A stretch of 12,041 bases of DNA, taken from positions 1 through 12,041 of the forward strand of contig JAJTHR010000035.1 of NCBI GenBank assembly GCA_021298935.1, in the 5' to 3' direction. The stretch's first letter is position 1; every line of letters starts with the position of its first letter. Below are positions 1 to 5,684 of this stretch, one piece after another. This DNA comes from Parachlamydia sp. (GTDB lineage Bacteria > Chlamydiota > Chlamydiia > Chlamydiales > Parachlamydiaceae). The notes under the pieces were generated by a model, which saw only the letters and a program-made list of their open reading frames with translations, ran no database searches and had not been told where the DNA came from. Position numbers and translations under genes: made by a program.

Positions 1-2
1 CT

Positions 3-599
3 ATGATGCAGAAAAAAGCAGGGAAGCTGCTCCAAGAGATCATAGCCTATGATGAGATTGGCAGTCCTTATTTAGAAAGCATTGAGTTTGTGGATAAAAT
101 CTTGGCGAAAGCGATGCGTGAAGATTGGAAATACCACGTGCTGCATGGATTTCCAGCCTTTCATGAAATTTATAGACTTCATTTGGGATTATGCGATTAT
201 GTTGAGGATCCCTCTCATGCCTTTCGAATGGATCGCTTTCGTCTATTATTTGATCAGATTGAGGATTGGGTCAATAAAGGCGATGTTTACGCACATATTC
301 ATGAAGTCGAGCTGGATATCAATGACATGAAAACTTATCTTCAGGATTACTTAGCTGCTGTACAAAGAGTCGGGCGTGAAAAAGGGACTGAAATGTCAAT
401 TGAAGATGCCATTTATAAATACAAACAACAGTTATTGGAGTACCGTTATGTATTCGGACAATTCTTATTTATTTTGTTGGAAAAAGAAGGAAGCGGCCAA
501 TTAAGAAATCAGTTTCTTTTTGTAGATTTGTATTTTGAAACAGTTGAAAATCTTATTCAAAGCATAGGATCAACGGAAGATATACCTTCTAATCACTGA
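3..599 (+). CDS. Hypothetical cytosolic helical protein (possibly 5'-partial)
   Basis: I do not recognise this protein and assign no function. As read from the first ATG it is 198 residues, rich in charged and aromatic residues, with no signal peptide or hydrophobic segment long enough to span a membrane. It therefore looks cytosolic and largely alpha-helical. The N-terminal half contains two acidic/aromatic helical stretches (about 40-65 and 75-110). The C-terminal third has a Tyr/Phe-rich stretch (about 140-185) that could be a packed helical pair. Two ATG codons stand in tandem two bases from the window edge, and no in-frame stop lies before them, so the true start may be further upstream. 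It ends with TGA and converges with the 94-aa gene on the other strand, with a shared stem-loop between them. Coding character is good (long open frame, normal codon use), but the function is unknown. Confidence 0.7.
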   Translation: MMQKKAGKLLQEIIAYDEIGSPYLESIEFVDKILAKAMREDWKYHVLHGFPAFHEIYRLHLGLCDYVEDPSHAFRMDRFRLLFDQIEDWVNKGDVYAHIHEVELDINDMKTYLQDYLAAVQRVGREKGTEMSIEDAIYKYKQQLLEYRYVFGQFLFILLEKEGSGQLRNQFLFVDLYFETVENLIQSIGSTEDIPSNH

Positions 600-658
600 T
601 TGCTGGTTCAGCCACGAGAGCTTTGACTTTAGGAAAATTAAGGAAAAGAGCATTAATC

Positions 659-690
659 AAGCAAAAAGGGCCGAAACCCTTCTTGCTTTT
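659..690. terminator. Stem-loop terminator between convergent genes
   Basis: An inverted repeat pairs AAGCAAAAAGGG (659-670) with CCCTTCTTGCTT (677-688) around a 6-base loop, with one mismatch. On the + strand it runs into TTTT then AAATT. On the - strand the 3' arm is itself T-rich. It lies 3 bases past the stop of the 94-aa gene and 60 bases past the stop of the 198-aa gene, so it could terminate both transcripts. The T-tract is short, so strength is uncertain. Confidence 0.6.
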
Positions 691-693
691 AAA

Positions 694-978
694 TTAGAAG
701 CCGCAACCGCAGCCGCTACTAGAATAATGAGAGTGAGCATGAGAGCTAGAACTGCTTGAGCCTGAGCTGCCACCACTATGGTGGTGGTGACGATCAGTTG
801 TTGCAATGATTACCCCCGCTACAACTAAAGCTCCGATTGGCAAAAGAGCTGACATTGTGGAAGCTCTGCTGCTGTCATCGTATGCTGCGCTGTCATCATA
901 ATATTCTTGACCCTGCACTTGACCTGTTAACAATGCCATCGCCGTTGTCAATGCGAATAGTTTGTACAATTTTTTCAT
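694..978 (-). CDS. Small exported Ser/His/Cys-tailed protein, paralog A (94 aa)
   Basis: This is a 94-residue protein of unknown function. Residues 1-23 form a typical export signal: MKKLYK, then a hydrophobic core, with a plausible cleavage after VQG. Next come an acidic Tyr/Asp stretch with two YDDS motifs (about 27-36), a hydrophobic segment (43-60) that could cross a membrane, and a tail of four consecutive His, a run of Ser, HAHSH and a final GCGCGF. The tail holds seven His and two Cys. The start is supported by AAGGA seven bases upstream of the ATG. The same architecture recurs in the 108-aa and 93-aa genes nearby, so the three are treated as paralogs. An envelope protein that binds metal or is disulfide-linked, or a two-segment hairpin protein delivered to a host membrane, are both conceivable; neither is shown by the sequence. 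It is last in the - strand series and is followed by a stem-loop. Confidence 0.75.
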   Translation of the reverse strand: MKKLYKLFALTTAMALLTGQVQGQEYYDDSAAYDDSSRASTMSALLPIGALVVAGVIIATTDRHHHHSGGSSGSSSSSSHAHSHYSSSGCGCGF

Positions 979-995
979 GTTTAGTTCCTTTTGAT

Positions 996-1044
996 ACGTG
1001 TCACGTCGAGGCCTTAGCAGTTAAAGGATTTTCACAACTAAGGC
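996..1044 (-). promoter_or_regulatory. Leader inverted repeats upstream of paralog A
   Basis: Two inverted repeats lie just upstream of the ribosome binding site of the 94-aa gene. One is ACGTG-T-CACGT (996-1006), five bases arms with one central base. The other pairs GCCTTAG (1011-1017) with CTAAGGC (1038-1044) across 20 bases. They could be an operator and a leader hairpin. I found no convincing -35/-10 pair in 979-1122, so the transcript start and their role are unknown. Confidence 0.3.
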
Positions 1045-1122
1045 TCTAAAGCTTTACAATTCCCATTTATGGCGAAAAAAAAGAATTATCGCAATAAAAT
1101 TTTAATCAACCTTGAAAAAAAA

Positions 1123-1449
1123 TCAATAGTGTGCAGAGCAGCACTTTCCCGAGTAAGAGGTAGAGCTTGATCGCTCCGCAGAACTTAAGCGACCTAACCC
1201 ATTGTTGCTCTTAGCCCTACAGTGGCTATTACAGCTGCATTGCTTTTGATCGGCGACACTTAGCCAGATACCTGCAATGATTAAGGCAGTAAGGGGGACA
1301 TAAGCGGACCAATGAGCGGCATGGCTGCTTTGCAAATAGGCTGAATCATCGTAATCATAGCATTCCATCAAATCCGATTGGCTATGGAGAGGAAGGGCAG
1401 CCAGGCAAAAAATGATTAAAAATGAACCAAATTTTCGAAGCGCATGCAT
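1123..1449 (-). CDS. Small exported Cys/Ser-rich protein, paralog B (108 aa)
   Basis: This is a 108-residue protein of unknown function and the most divergent of the three paralogs. Residues 1-23 form an export signal (MHALRKFG, hydrophobic core, possible cleavage after LHS). They are followed by a Tyr/Asp motif (YDYDDS, about 31-36), a hydrophobic segment (about 49-66) and a polar tail. That tail begins QCSCNSHC, passes through a Ser-rich stretch and ends GKCCSAHY. The presumed mature chain has six Cys, the most of the group, while the His run seen in the other two is mostly lost. AAGGA lies about 10 bases before the ATG. It sits 144 bases upstream of paralog A on the same strand and about 240 bases downstream of the lipoprotein gene, so it may have its own promoter. 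The repeated Cys pairs would suit disulfide cross-linking in an oxidising compartment, which is an inference. Confidence 0.7.
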   Translation of the reverse strand: MHALRKFGSFLIIFCLAALPLHSQSDLMECYDYDDSAYLQSSHAAHWSAYVPLTALIIAGIWLSVADQKQCSCNSHCRAKSNNGLGRLSSAERSSSTSYSGKCCSAHY

Positions 1450-1485
1450 AAGAATCGTTTCCTTATTAACCTTTTTTAATTAATT

Positions 1486-1512
1486 TGCCTGAATTCAGGC
1501 ATCTTGCAGGCA
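1486..1512 (-). promoter_or_regulatory. 16-bp palindrome plus extra half-site upstream of paralog B
   Basis: TGCCTGAATTCAGGCA (1486-1501) is a perfect 16-bp palindrome, and a further CAGGCA half-site follows at 1507-1512. It lies 36 bases upstream of the start of the 108-aa gene, where an operator would be expected. Another CAGGCA occurs at 1598-1603 in the same intergenic stretch. The remainder of 1450-1689 is AT-rich with a second, weaker palindrome (AATTTCGAAATT, 1644-1655) and no gene that I can support. Confidence 0.4.
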
Positions 1513-1689
1513 TATGAAAAGAAAATTTATCGAAGGTGTTTGAAAACGTATGCCTTGGATGAATTTCCCTCCATCTGTCTTGCAATCTCATAACTTTCAG
1601 GCAGAAAAACCCAAAAATTAAGTGAATTAGTTTTTTATTCCTGAATTTCGAAATTTTGGCAAATGAATAATGCTTAGCTTATTTTATAC

Positions 1690-2190
1690 TTAGGGACCAG
1701 CAATCGGCAGAGCAAGAAGCTCTTGATATACTTCAGAAAAATTAGCTGGAATAATTGACAGAGTATGCCTTCCAAACTTAATTGTGAAAGGGAGCCCGTC
1801 ACTCAGCGATTCGATCAGCCTGTCAGCCTCCTCGCCTGGTATCAATAGTCTTTGGCCCCCTTCAAGGATATAGGCACTCATCATTACAGGTTCATCACCC
1901 AATTCGACTTCAATGAGTGTTCTTGAAGGGTCTTCAGGACACGGGGGTGCTTGCAGAAATAAAATATTTAAGTAAAGCCTCATTCCGGAGCTTCCTCTTG
2001 TCAATTCCAAACTTAAGCGACAATTTTCAGATTCAGGAGTTAAAAGCATTCTGCCTGAATTGTAGCAGGGATTGGATGTTGTCATTTGCTGCAGAACCCA
2101 TTGCCTGCAGGGAGTTGAGCAAGCGTAAAAGAAAAGCATGCAAAGAATCAAAAAGACCCTTTGCATGCTTATGATAGTTGTACGAAGCAT
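1690..2190 (-). CDS. Probable lipoprotein of unknown function
   Basis: I do not recognise this protein. Read from the ATG at 2190 it is 166 residues. The N-terminus MLRTTIISMQR is followed by a strongly hydrophobic core and a Cys in the context FFYACS, which resembles a signal-peptidase II site with Cys24 as the lipidated residue, although the -3 position is unusual. The exported part has three further Cys in its first 75 residues, then a mixed region and a compact C-terminal domain (about 115-160) with alternating hydrophobic pattern. The start is uncertain. The ATG at 2190 lies one base after the stop of the 93-aa gene (TGA-T-ATG), which suggests translational coupling, whereas the ATG at 2166 would also give a good signal sequence. 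The open frame continues upstream to 2310 but only as a shadow of the Ser/His tail of the preceding gene. Context suggests co-transcription with the 93-aa and 264-aa genes. Confidence 0.65.
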   Translation of the reverse strand: MLRTTIISMQRVFLILCMLFFYACSTPCRQWVLQQMTTSNPCYNSGRMLLTPESENCRLSLELTRGSSGMRLYLNILFLQAPPCPEDPSRTLIEVELGDEPVMMSAYILEGGQRLLIPGEEADRLIESLSDGLPFTIKFGRHTLSIIPANFSEVYQELLALPIAGP

Positions 2191-2191
2191 A

Positions 2192-2473
2192 TCAATGACA
2201 GTAGGAGCCTGAGCAGCAGCCGCATGACGAACTAAAGTGGGCATGGGAGGAGGAGGAGGAGCTGCCATGGTCATGTGAGTTTTGAACGGCAATCGCAATG
2301 ATTCCAACAATGGCTACAGTCGATAAGGCAATAGCTGGAGCTAAATTAGTGGCAGCGCGGGATTCATCATACGCATAGCCGCCCGTGTCTGTCACATAAG
2401 TGACTGCTTCTAATTTCGGACTTGAGAAAGCGATGGCAAACGCCATTGCAAAAAGGGCAAATTTATTAAACAT
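2192..2473 (-). CDS. Small exported Ser/His/Cys-tailed protein, paralog C (93 aa)
   Basis: This is a 93-residue protein of unknown function, clearly related in layout to the 94-aa paralog. Its parts in order are an export signal (1-23, possible cleavage after LEA), a Gly/Tyr stretch with YDES (35-38), a hydrophobic segment (44-63), NSHDHG, six Ser, HAHFSSS and a terminal CGCCSGSYCH. The motif SSSSSSHAH followed by SSS and CGC is shared with paralog A. I chose the ATG at 2473 because AGGAG lies six bases upstream. It also gives a 23-residue signal, matching both paralogs, and a length one residue from paralog A. The frame is open to 2521, but the extra residues would put a charged extension before the signal. 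It starts 28 bases after the stop of the 264-aa gene and ends one base before the lipoprotein start, so an operon of three is likely. Confidence 0.75.
   Translation of the reverse strand: MFNKFALFAMAFAIAFSSPKLEAVTYVTDTGGYAYDESRAATNLAPAIALSTVAIVGIIAIAVQNSHDHGSSSSSSHAHFSSSCGCCSGSYCH
2246..2260. repeat. Trinucleotide repeat (GGA)5 encoding poly-Ser
   Basis: Five tandem GGA units on the + strand read as TCC (Ser) codons in paralog C and form most of its six-Ser run. A pure triplet repeat can expand or contract without breaking the frame, so the tail length may vary between strains. Confidence 0.7.
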
Positions 2474-2501
2474 TTTCATCTCCTGAGCATTCATAATGCG
2501 A

Positions 2502-3296
2502 TTAATTAATTTGAGTTTCAAAAAGGTCGTCTTCTACTCTTTGTAAAATAAGCGATTGCCATTCGGTTCCAAGCTCTCCGAATTTCTGACTTACGAGGGT
2601 TTTGAAGGGGATCCATAAACGATCATTAAAGGACGGGCTTGTAAAAACCTGTTCTTTTATACGTTCCGCATCCATGCTTTTATTTTCGCGCATTTCCTTT
2701 TCAATTAAGGATTTCCATTCAAACTGAAGCTTGGATACTGCGTTTTTTAATAGAGCTCTTTGCTGCGGATTGATGATCATTTCATAGGCATCATTGGCCA
2801 CGCGGAGCGAACGCATGGCAGCAAAAAACTCTTTATAAAATTCAGAAAATTCATCTTTAAGAGCTGAAGCGGTTAAAATATAGACAGTTCCATTTTTCAT
2901 TAAAATGACATGCATCAACCGAACATTTCCCCATTCGTTTTTGGTGTCGGCCTGGGATAGGCTGGCGATTCCAGCTTCAGTGCGGATGGTGCCGAGGTCT
3001 TTCCACTCAAATCCTTGTGCGTCATTCATGTTTTTTACAATTTTTAAATACTGCTTGAGAGAACCCTTGTAAGGTTCGGTACTTAAATTCATTGAAGGGG
3101 GGAATGAAGTAGGGCTCTTTCCCACCACCATGACTTTAACCCTTTCAGGTAGCAGTTTATGGTCTGCCATGTGCCATCCGGGAGGAGGGGTAAACAAAAT
3201 AACGCCTCCTTCAAATGCATCGGCTGCAAAAGCTTTTAGGGGCAGAAGAAATAAAAGTCCTAAAAAAAGAAAAGACGAAATGGTTTTTTTTAACAT
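2502..3296 (-). CDS. Secreted protein with PsbP/Mog1-like N-terminal region
   Basis: This 264-residue protein has a classical cleavable signal peptide (MLKK, Leu/Phe-rich core, AFA|AD at 24/25), so it is predicted to be periplasmic or further exported. Residues about 28-166 carry the pattern F-x-P-P-x-G-W early, a Ser-rich central loop, a helix with YLKIVKNM, and a closing strand-helix with VYILTAS...EFYKEFFAAMRSLRV. That order resembles the PsbP/Mog1-like fold found in many small exported bacterial proteins; this is pattern recognition without a search. Residues about 170-264 form a charged helical extension with Trp and Lys/Glu repeats that I cannot place. It is the first gene of the - strand group, behind a plausible promoter (3327-3355), with AGGG as a weak ribosome binding site six bases before the ATG. 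Function is unknown. Confidence 0.75.
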   Translation of the reverse strand: MLKKTISSFLFLGLLFLLPLKAFAADAFEGGVILFTPPPGWHMADHKLLPERVKVMVVGKSPTSFPPSMNLSTEPYKGSLKQYLKIVKNMNDAQGFEWKDLGTIRTEAGIASLSQADTKNEWGNVRLMHVILMKNGTVYILTASALKDEFSEFYKEFFAAMRSLRVANDAYEMIINPQQRALLKNAVSKLQFEWKSLIEKEMRENKSMDAERIKEQVFTSPSFNDRLWIPFKTLVSQKFGELGTEWQSLILQRVEDDLFETQIN

Positions 3297-3326
3297 TATA
3301 CACCCTAAAAAACTTGCTAGGAAGAG

Positions 3327-3355
3327 AATATAAGGAGAAGAGCAAAATATGAAAA
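3327..3355 (-). promoter_or_regulatory. Candidate promoter for the 264-aa gene group
   Basis: Read on the - strand, TTTTCA (3355-3350) and TATATT (3332-3327) are separated by 17 bases. They match the sigma70-type -35 and -10 consensus at four and five of six positions. A start near 3320 would leave a leader of about 24 bases before the ATG at 3296. Confidence 0.4.
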
Positions 3356-3369
3356 GGTTTTTTTATCAT

Positions 3370-3397
3370 GCCTGTGTCCGATTTGTCGGCCACGGGC
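3370..3397. repeat. Inverted repeat, 12-bp arms, in the divergent promoter region
   Basis: GCCTGTGTCCGA (3370-3381) pairs with TCGGCCACGGGC (3386-3397) around the loop TTTG. There is one mismatch and one G-T pair. Neither strand has a T-tract directly after it, so it is not a standard intrinsic terminator. It lies between the two divergent promoter candidates. Confidence 0.6.
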
Positions 3398-3413
3398 AGG
3401 GTTAACGTGATGT

Positions 3414-3441
3414 GCGTATTTTTTTTACGAAAAAAATACGC
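3414..3441. repeat. Perfect inverted repeat, 12-bp arms, upstream of the atp promoter
   Basis: GCGTATTTTTTT (3414-3425) and AAAAAAATACGC (3430-3441) are perfect complements around the loop TACG. The A/T tracts are inside the stem, not after it, so the layout is not that of a usual terminator. It sits 12 bases upstream of the candidate -35 of the atp operon, where an operator or a bendable A-tract element could act. Confidence 0.65.
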
Positions 3442-3453
3442 CTGCAAATTTGC

Positions 3454-3482
3454 TTGGAAAAAATCAATTCCTTGTGAATAAT
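3454..3482 (+). promoter_or_regulatory. Candidate promoter of the atp operon
   Basis: TTGGAA (3454-3459) and AATAAT (3477-3482) are separated by 17 bases, matching sigma70-type consensus at four and five of six positions. A start near 3489 would give a leader of only about 16 bases, just enough to include the AGGA ribosome binding site (3497-3500) of atpZ. Confidence 0.45.
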
Positions 3483-3504
3483 AACACTTTTGGCGCAGGA
3501 TTTT

Positions 3505-3732
3505 ATGACTGAAGACGAGGAATCCAAGCAACGATGGAAGCAGGTGGGGGTTTATTTGACCATCCCTTTTATTCTTAGCGTTTCGCCTATTTTAGGTTGG
3601 CTGATCGGCAATTGGCTGGATAAGCGCCTTCATACAGCCCCCTTTTTAATGTATGGGGGAGTGCTTTTAGGCTTTATTGCGGGCTTTCGAGAAATTTATC
3701 GCATTATTAAACGGTTTGGAGATGGAAAATAA
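3505..3732 (+). CDS. atpZ: AtpZ-like small membrane protein of the ATP synthase operon
   Basis: This 75-residue membrane protein fits the AtpZ (ATPase_gene1) family that heads many F-type ATP synthase operons. After an acidic, Arg/Lys-containing N-terminus (MTEDEESKQRWKQ) there are two predicted membrane segments (about 14-36 and 45-63). The first ends in GWLIGNWLDKRL. The second ends in the characteristic GFIAGFREIYRIIKRF. Family members are thought to help with assembly of the synthase or with divalent cation supply together with AtpI, but the precise role is not settled. The ATG at 3505 is preceded by AGGA four bases upstream. A TTG at 3490 in the same frame would add only five residues and has no better binding site. 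The gene overlaps the next by 11 bases. Confidence 0.85.
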   Translation: MTEDEESKQRWKQVGVYLTIPFILSVSPILGWLIGNWLDKRLHTAPFLMYGGVLLGFIAGFREIYRIIKRFGDGK

Positions 3733-4093
3733 ATTTATACCTGAGGTTTGCTGGCTTGCTGTCGGTTTGAGCATCATCGCTTCGACTGCAGCCTGCATGA
3801 CATTCAATGTAATTAGCGCAGCCAGCATCCTTGCTGGAACTGGATGGGGATGCCTCAACTTGTATTTTTTAAAGAAATTCCTTGAGGAGTACTTAAAAGG
3901 AAGTGCGCGTGAATACTTGTCTTGCTACACATGGATGCTCATCAAATTTCCTCTTCTTTATTTATTCGGTTTTGGTTTACTGAAACTAAAAGTTTTCTCC
4001 TTGCTGGGATTGACGGCTGGATTTTCTCTTATTTTTGCTTCAATGTTCCTGATGGGAGTCAAAAGCGTCATTAATTTTAAAAGGGCGTTATGA
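3722..4093 (+). CDS. atpI: AtpI-like ATP synthase membrane accessory protein
   Basis: This is a 123-residue hydrophobic protein in the position of atpI. It has about four predicted membrane segments: roughly 8-24, 28-46, 67-88 and 91-113. GWGCLNLYFLKKFLEEYLKG after the second segment and IKFPLLYLFGFGLLK in the third are in keeping with the ATP synthase I family, whose members assist c-ring assembly and possibly Mg2+ supply. Identification rests on this pattern and on the position between atpZ and atpB; the sequence is divergent and has four Cys near or within the membrane segments. The start at 3722 lies inside the end of atpZ (ATG and the atpZ stop share 3722-3732), which suggests translational coupling. 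The frame is open upstream, but that part is a shadow of atpZ. It ends in an ATGA overlap with atpB. Confidence 0.7.
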   Translation: MENKFIPEVCWLAVGLSIIASTAACMTFNVISAASILAGTGWGCLNLYFLKKFLEEYLKGSAREYLSCYTWMLIKFPLLYLFGFGLLKLKVFSLLGLTAGFSLIFASMFLMGVKSVINFKRAL

Positions 4094-4908
4094 CCGGCTT
4101 TCCTCTATTGTTAGCGACAGCTGAGCCGGGTTCCCCTGAAAGCCGGGCTCCTGAACTTCCTAATTTTATCACCCTGATCTATCGCAGTTTTCATGACACA
4201 GTCTGGGCTCATTATTTACATCAATGGGAAAACATCATTTTTTCCATTCTGATCGCTGTGTTGATTTCAGTTGTGGCCTATCTTGGCGTGCGCCGCAATG
4301 CCCTTATTCCGTCTGGCTTGCAAAATGGGTTGGAGTTTCTTGTTGAACAGTTTCGACAGCTTGTCTTGGGAGTGCTCGGTCCGCATGGAGACAAATACCT
4401 TCCCTTTCTCGGGACACTCTTTATTTATATTTTCGTGATGAATATTTTTGGCATAATACCCTTAATGAAATCGCCTTCTTCCAGCCTCAACATCACTGTT
4501 GCTTTGGCTCTTTGCGTTTTTGGGTTGGTGCAATACCTGCAAATCAAAAACATGGGATTCTTCGGTTTCATGTTTCATTTGGCAGGCTCGCCTAAAAGTT
4601 TGATCGAATGGCTGCTTGCTCCTTTAATGTTCCTGCTTGAAGTTATTTCTCAGCTTGCAAGGCCTGTGACACTCTCTCTTAGACTATTTGGCAACATCCT
4701 TGGAGAAGATATTTTAATCGGCGCTTTTGCTGCTCTTGGGGTTGCCGTCGTGGCGGCGTACCAATCGCCTGTCGGAATCCCATTGCAGCTTCCCTTTATG
4801 TTTTTCGTCTTGCTCGCAAGCTTTATGCAGGCTTTAGTCTTTACTTTATTAAGCACAGTGTATATTTTGTTATCTATTCCTTCATTAGATGATAAACATT
4901 CACATTAA
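4090..4908 (+). CDS. atpB: F-type ATP synthase subunit a
   Basis: Subunit a of the Fo membrane sector forms the two ion half-channels beside the c-ring. The 272-residue product has a short polar N-terminus and about six hydrophobic segments (near 49-67, 105-124, 132-150, 171-190, 203-224, 236-262). The diagnostic SLRLFGNILGEDIL contains the essential Arg (Arg198 here, the counterpart of E. coli Arg210). That Arg separates the half-channels and meets the c-subunit carboxylate. MKSPSSSLNITVALAL in segment 3 is also typical. Length matches the family. The ATG overlaps the atpI stop as ATGA, so translation is probably coupled. No truncation or frame problem is seen. Confidence 0.95.
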   Translation: MTGFPLLLATAEPGSPESRAPELPNFITLIYRSFHDTVWAHYLHQWENIIFSILIAVLISVVAYLGVRRNALIPSGLQNGLEFLVEQFRQLVLGVLGPHGDKYLPFLGTLFIYIFVMNIFGIIPLMKSPSSSLNITVALALCVFGLVQYLQIKNMGFFGFMFHLAGSPKSLIEWLLAPLMFLLEVISQLARPVTLSLRLFGNILGEDILIGAFAALGVAVVAAYQSPVGIPLQLPFMFFVLLASFMQALVFTLLSTVYILLSIPSLDDKHSH

Positions 4909-4932
4909 CTATTTAATTATTATCGAGGTATT

Positions 4933-5196
4933 ATGGATTATGGATTTGCCCTTGGCGTTATTTTTGACTTAGGAACGGCTTTAGCACTTTCTGCTCCTTT
5001 GGCTGTCGGCATGGCTGCATTAGGTTCTGGGCTTGGTCTGGGGCGGGCAGTAGGCAGCGCTATGGATGCAATCGGCCGCCAACCGGAAGCGTCTGGTAAA
5101 ATTCTTACCAATATGATTATCGGCGCTGCTTTGATTGAAGCTCTCACAATCTATGCATTGATCGTCTTCTTTATTGTTTTAGAAAGAATGGTTTGA
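4933..5196 (+). CDS. atpE: F-type ATP synthase subunit c
   Basis: The 87-residue hairpin protein forms the rotating c-ring. Helix 1 (about 14-45) has the glycine motif GSGLGLG (31-37), the polar loop is GRQPEA (48-53), and helix 2 (about 57-84) carries the ion-binding carboxylate Glu69 in [11 protein letters not shown]. The residue aligned with the Na+-ligand Gln of Ilyobacter tartaricus is Leu36, and the position after Glu69 is Ala where Na+ enzymes have Ser or Thr. Tyr74 is kept. The usual Na+ site is thus missing two ligands, so H+ coupling is the likelier reading (inference). The start is supported by GAGG four bases upstream. It follows atpB after 24 bases, and its stop is followed by the atpF start within a few bases. 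Confidence 0.95.
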   Translation: MDYGFALGVIFDLGTALALSAPLAVGMAALGSGLGLGRAVGSAMDAIGRQPEASGKILTNMIIGAALIEALTIYALIVFFIVLERMV

Positions 5197-5201
5197 TTTT
5201 T

Positions 5202-5684
5202 ATGGATTTACAGTTAGAACAGGTTTTTACTCAAATCCTCGCCTTTTTAATTTTTTTATGGGTTTTAAGAAAATTTGCCTGGAAACCTGTTTTAAATTTG
5301 TTGGATGAGCGAAAGAGGACCATTCAATCTGAATTCGATTCGATCGAGGAACAAAAAAAAACGGTCGGAGAGCTGGCTGATCAATACAAGGCGCAAATGC
5401 ATAACATTGAGCAGCAGGCAAAAAAACAACTTCAAGAAGCCATTGTCAAAGGACGTGATGCTGCCTATGAAATCGAGCAGGAATCGCGGGCTAAAGCAGC
5501 TGCCATTTTAAACAATGCCCAGTCGGAAGTAAAAAAAGAAATTGCCGAGGCCAAAGAGCATTTGAAAAAAGAAATGATCCGCCTCTCTTTCCAGACAGTG
5601 GAGAAAATGATCCGAGAAAAGTTGGATGTGCAAAAAGACCAGAAAATGATTGAAGATGCACTTCAAAGGGCTGACCTCCAATGA
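5202..5684 (+). CDS. atpF: F-type ATP synthase subunit b
   Basis: Subunit b forms the peripheral stalk that holds F1 against rotation. The 160-residue product has one N-terminal membrane segment (about 5-24). FAWKPVLNLLDERKRTI follows at the membrane surface, as usual for the family. The rest is a long charged coiled coil (about 40-150) rich in Glu, Lys and Gln with Ala at core positions. No ribosome binding site is clear. The ATG at 5202 gives the standard N-terminus, while a TTG at 5193 overlaps the atpE stop as TTGA and would add three residues. The gene contains a run of nine A (5353-5361) that leaves the frame intact, a useful contrast to atpH. It ends in an ATGA overlap with atpH. Confidence 0.93.
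   Translation: MDLQLEQVFTQILAFLIFLWVLRKFAWKPVLNLLDERKRTIQSEFDSIEEQKKTVGELADQYKAQMHNIEQQAKKQLQEAIVKGRDAAYEIEQESRAKAAAILNNAQSEVKKEIAEAKEHLKKEMIRLSFQTVEKMIREKLDVQKDQKMIEDALQRADLQ

Noticed and set aside
837..1049. 70-codon + strand frame antisense to paralog A
   Set aside because: Antisense shadow of a better-supported gene with its own ribosome binding site.
2191..2310. N-terminal extension of the lipoprotein (with a run of five Pro)
   Set aside because: It is the Ser/His/Cys tail of paralog C read in another frame. The extension would hide the signal sequence; the start at 2190 or 2166 fits better.
2474..2521. Longer start for paralog C at 2521
   Set aside because: AGGAG is correctly spaced for the ATG at 2473, which also restores the 23-residue signal shared with the paralogs.
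3349..3405. 18-codon + strand mini-ORF (MKRFFYHACVRFVGHGQG) with AAGGAG upstream
   Set aside because: The binding site is 11 bases away, the frame overlaps the - strand promoter candidate and the first inverted repeat, and chance is likely at this length.
3490..3504. TTG start for atpZ
   Set aside because: It would coincide with the predicted transcript start and leave no leader; AGGA serves the ATG at 3505.
3211..3531. 106-codon open frame on the - strand across the divergent promoter region
   Set aside because: It runs through the inverted repeats, overlaps the 264-aa gene in another frame and the start of atpZ, has odd composition, and has no supported start.
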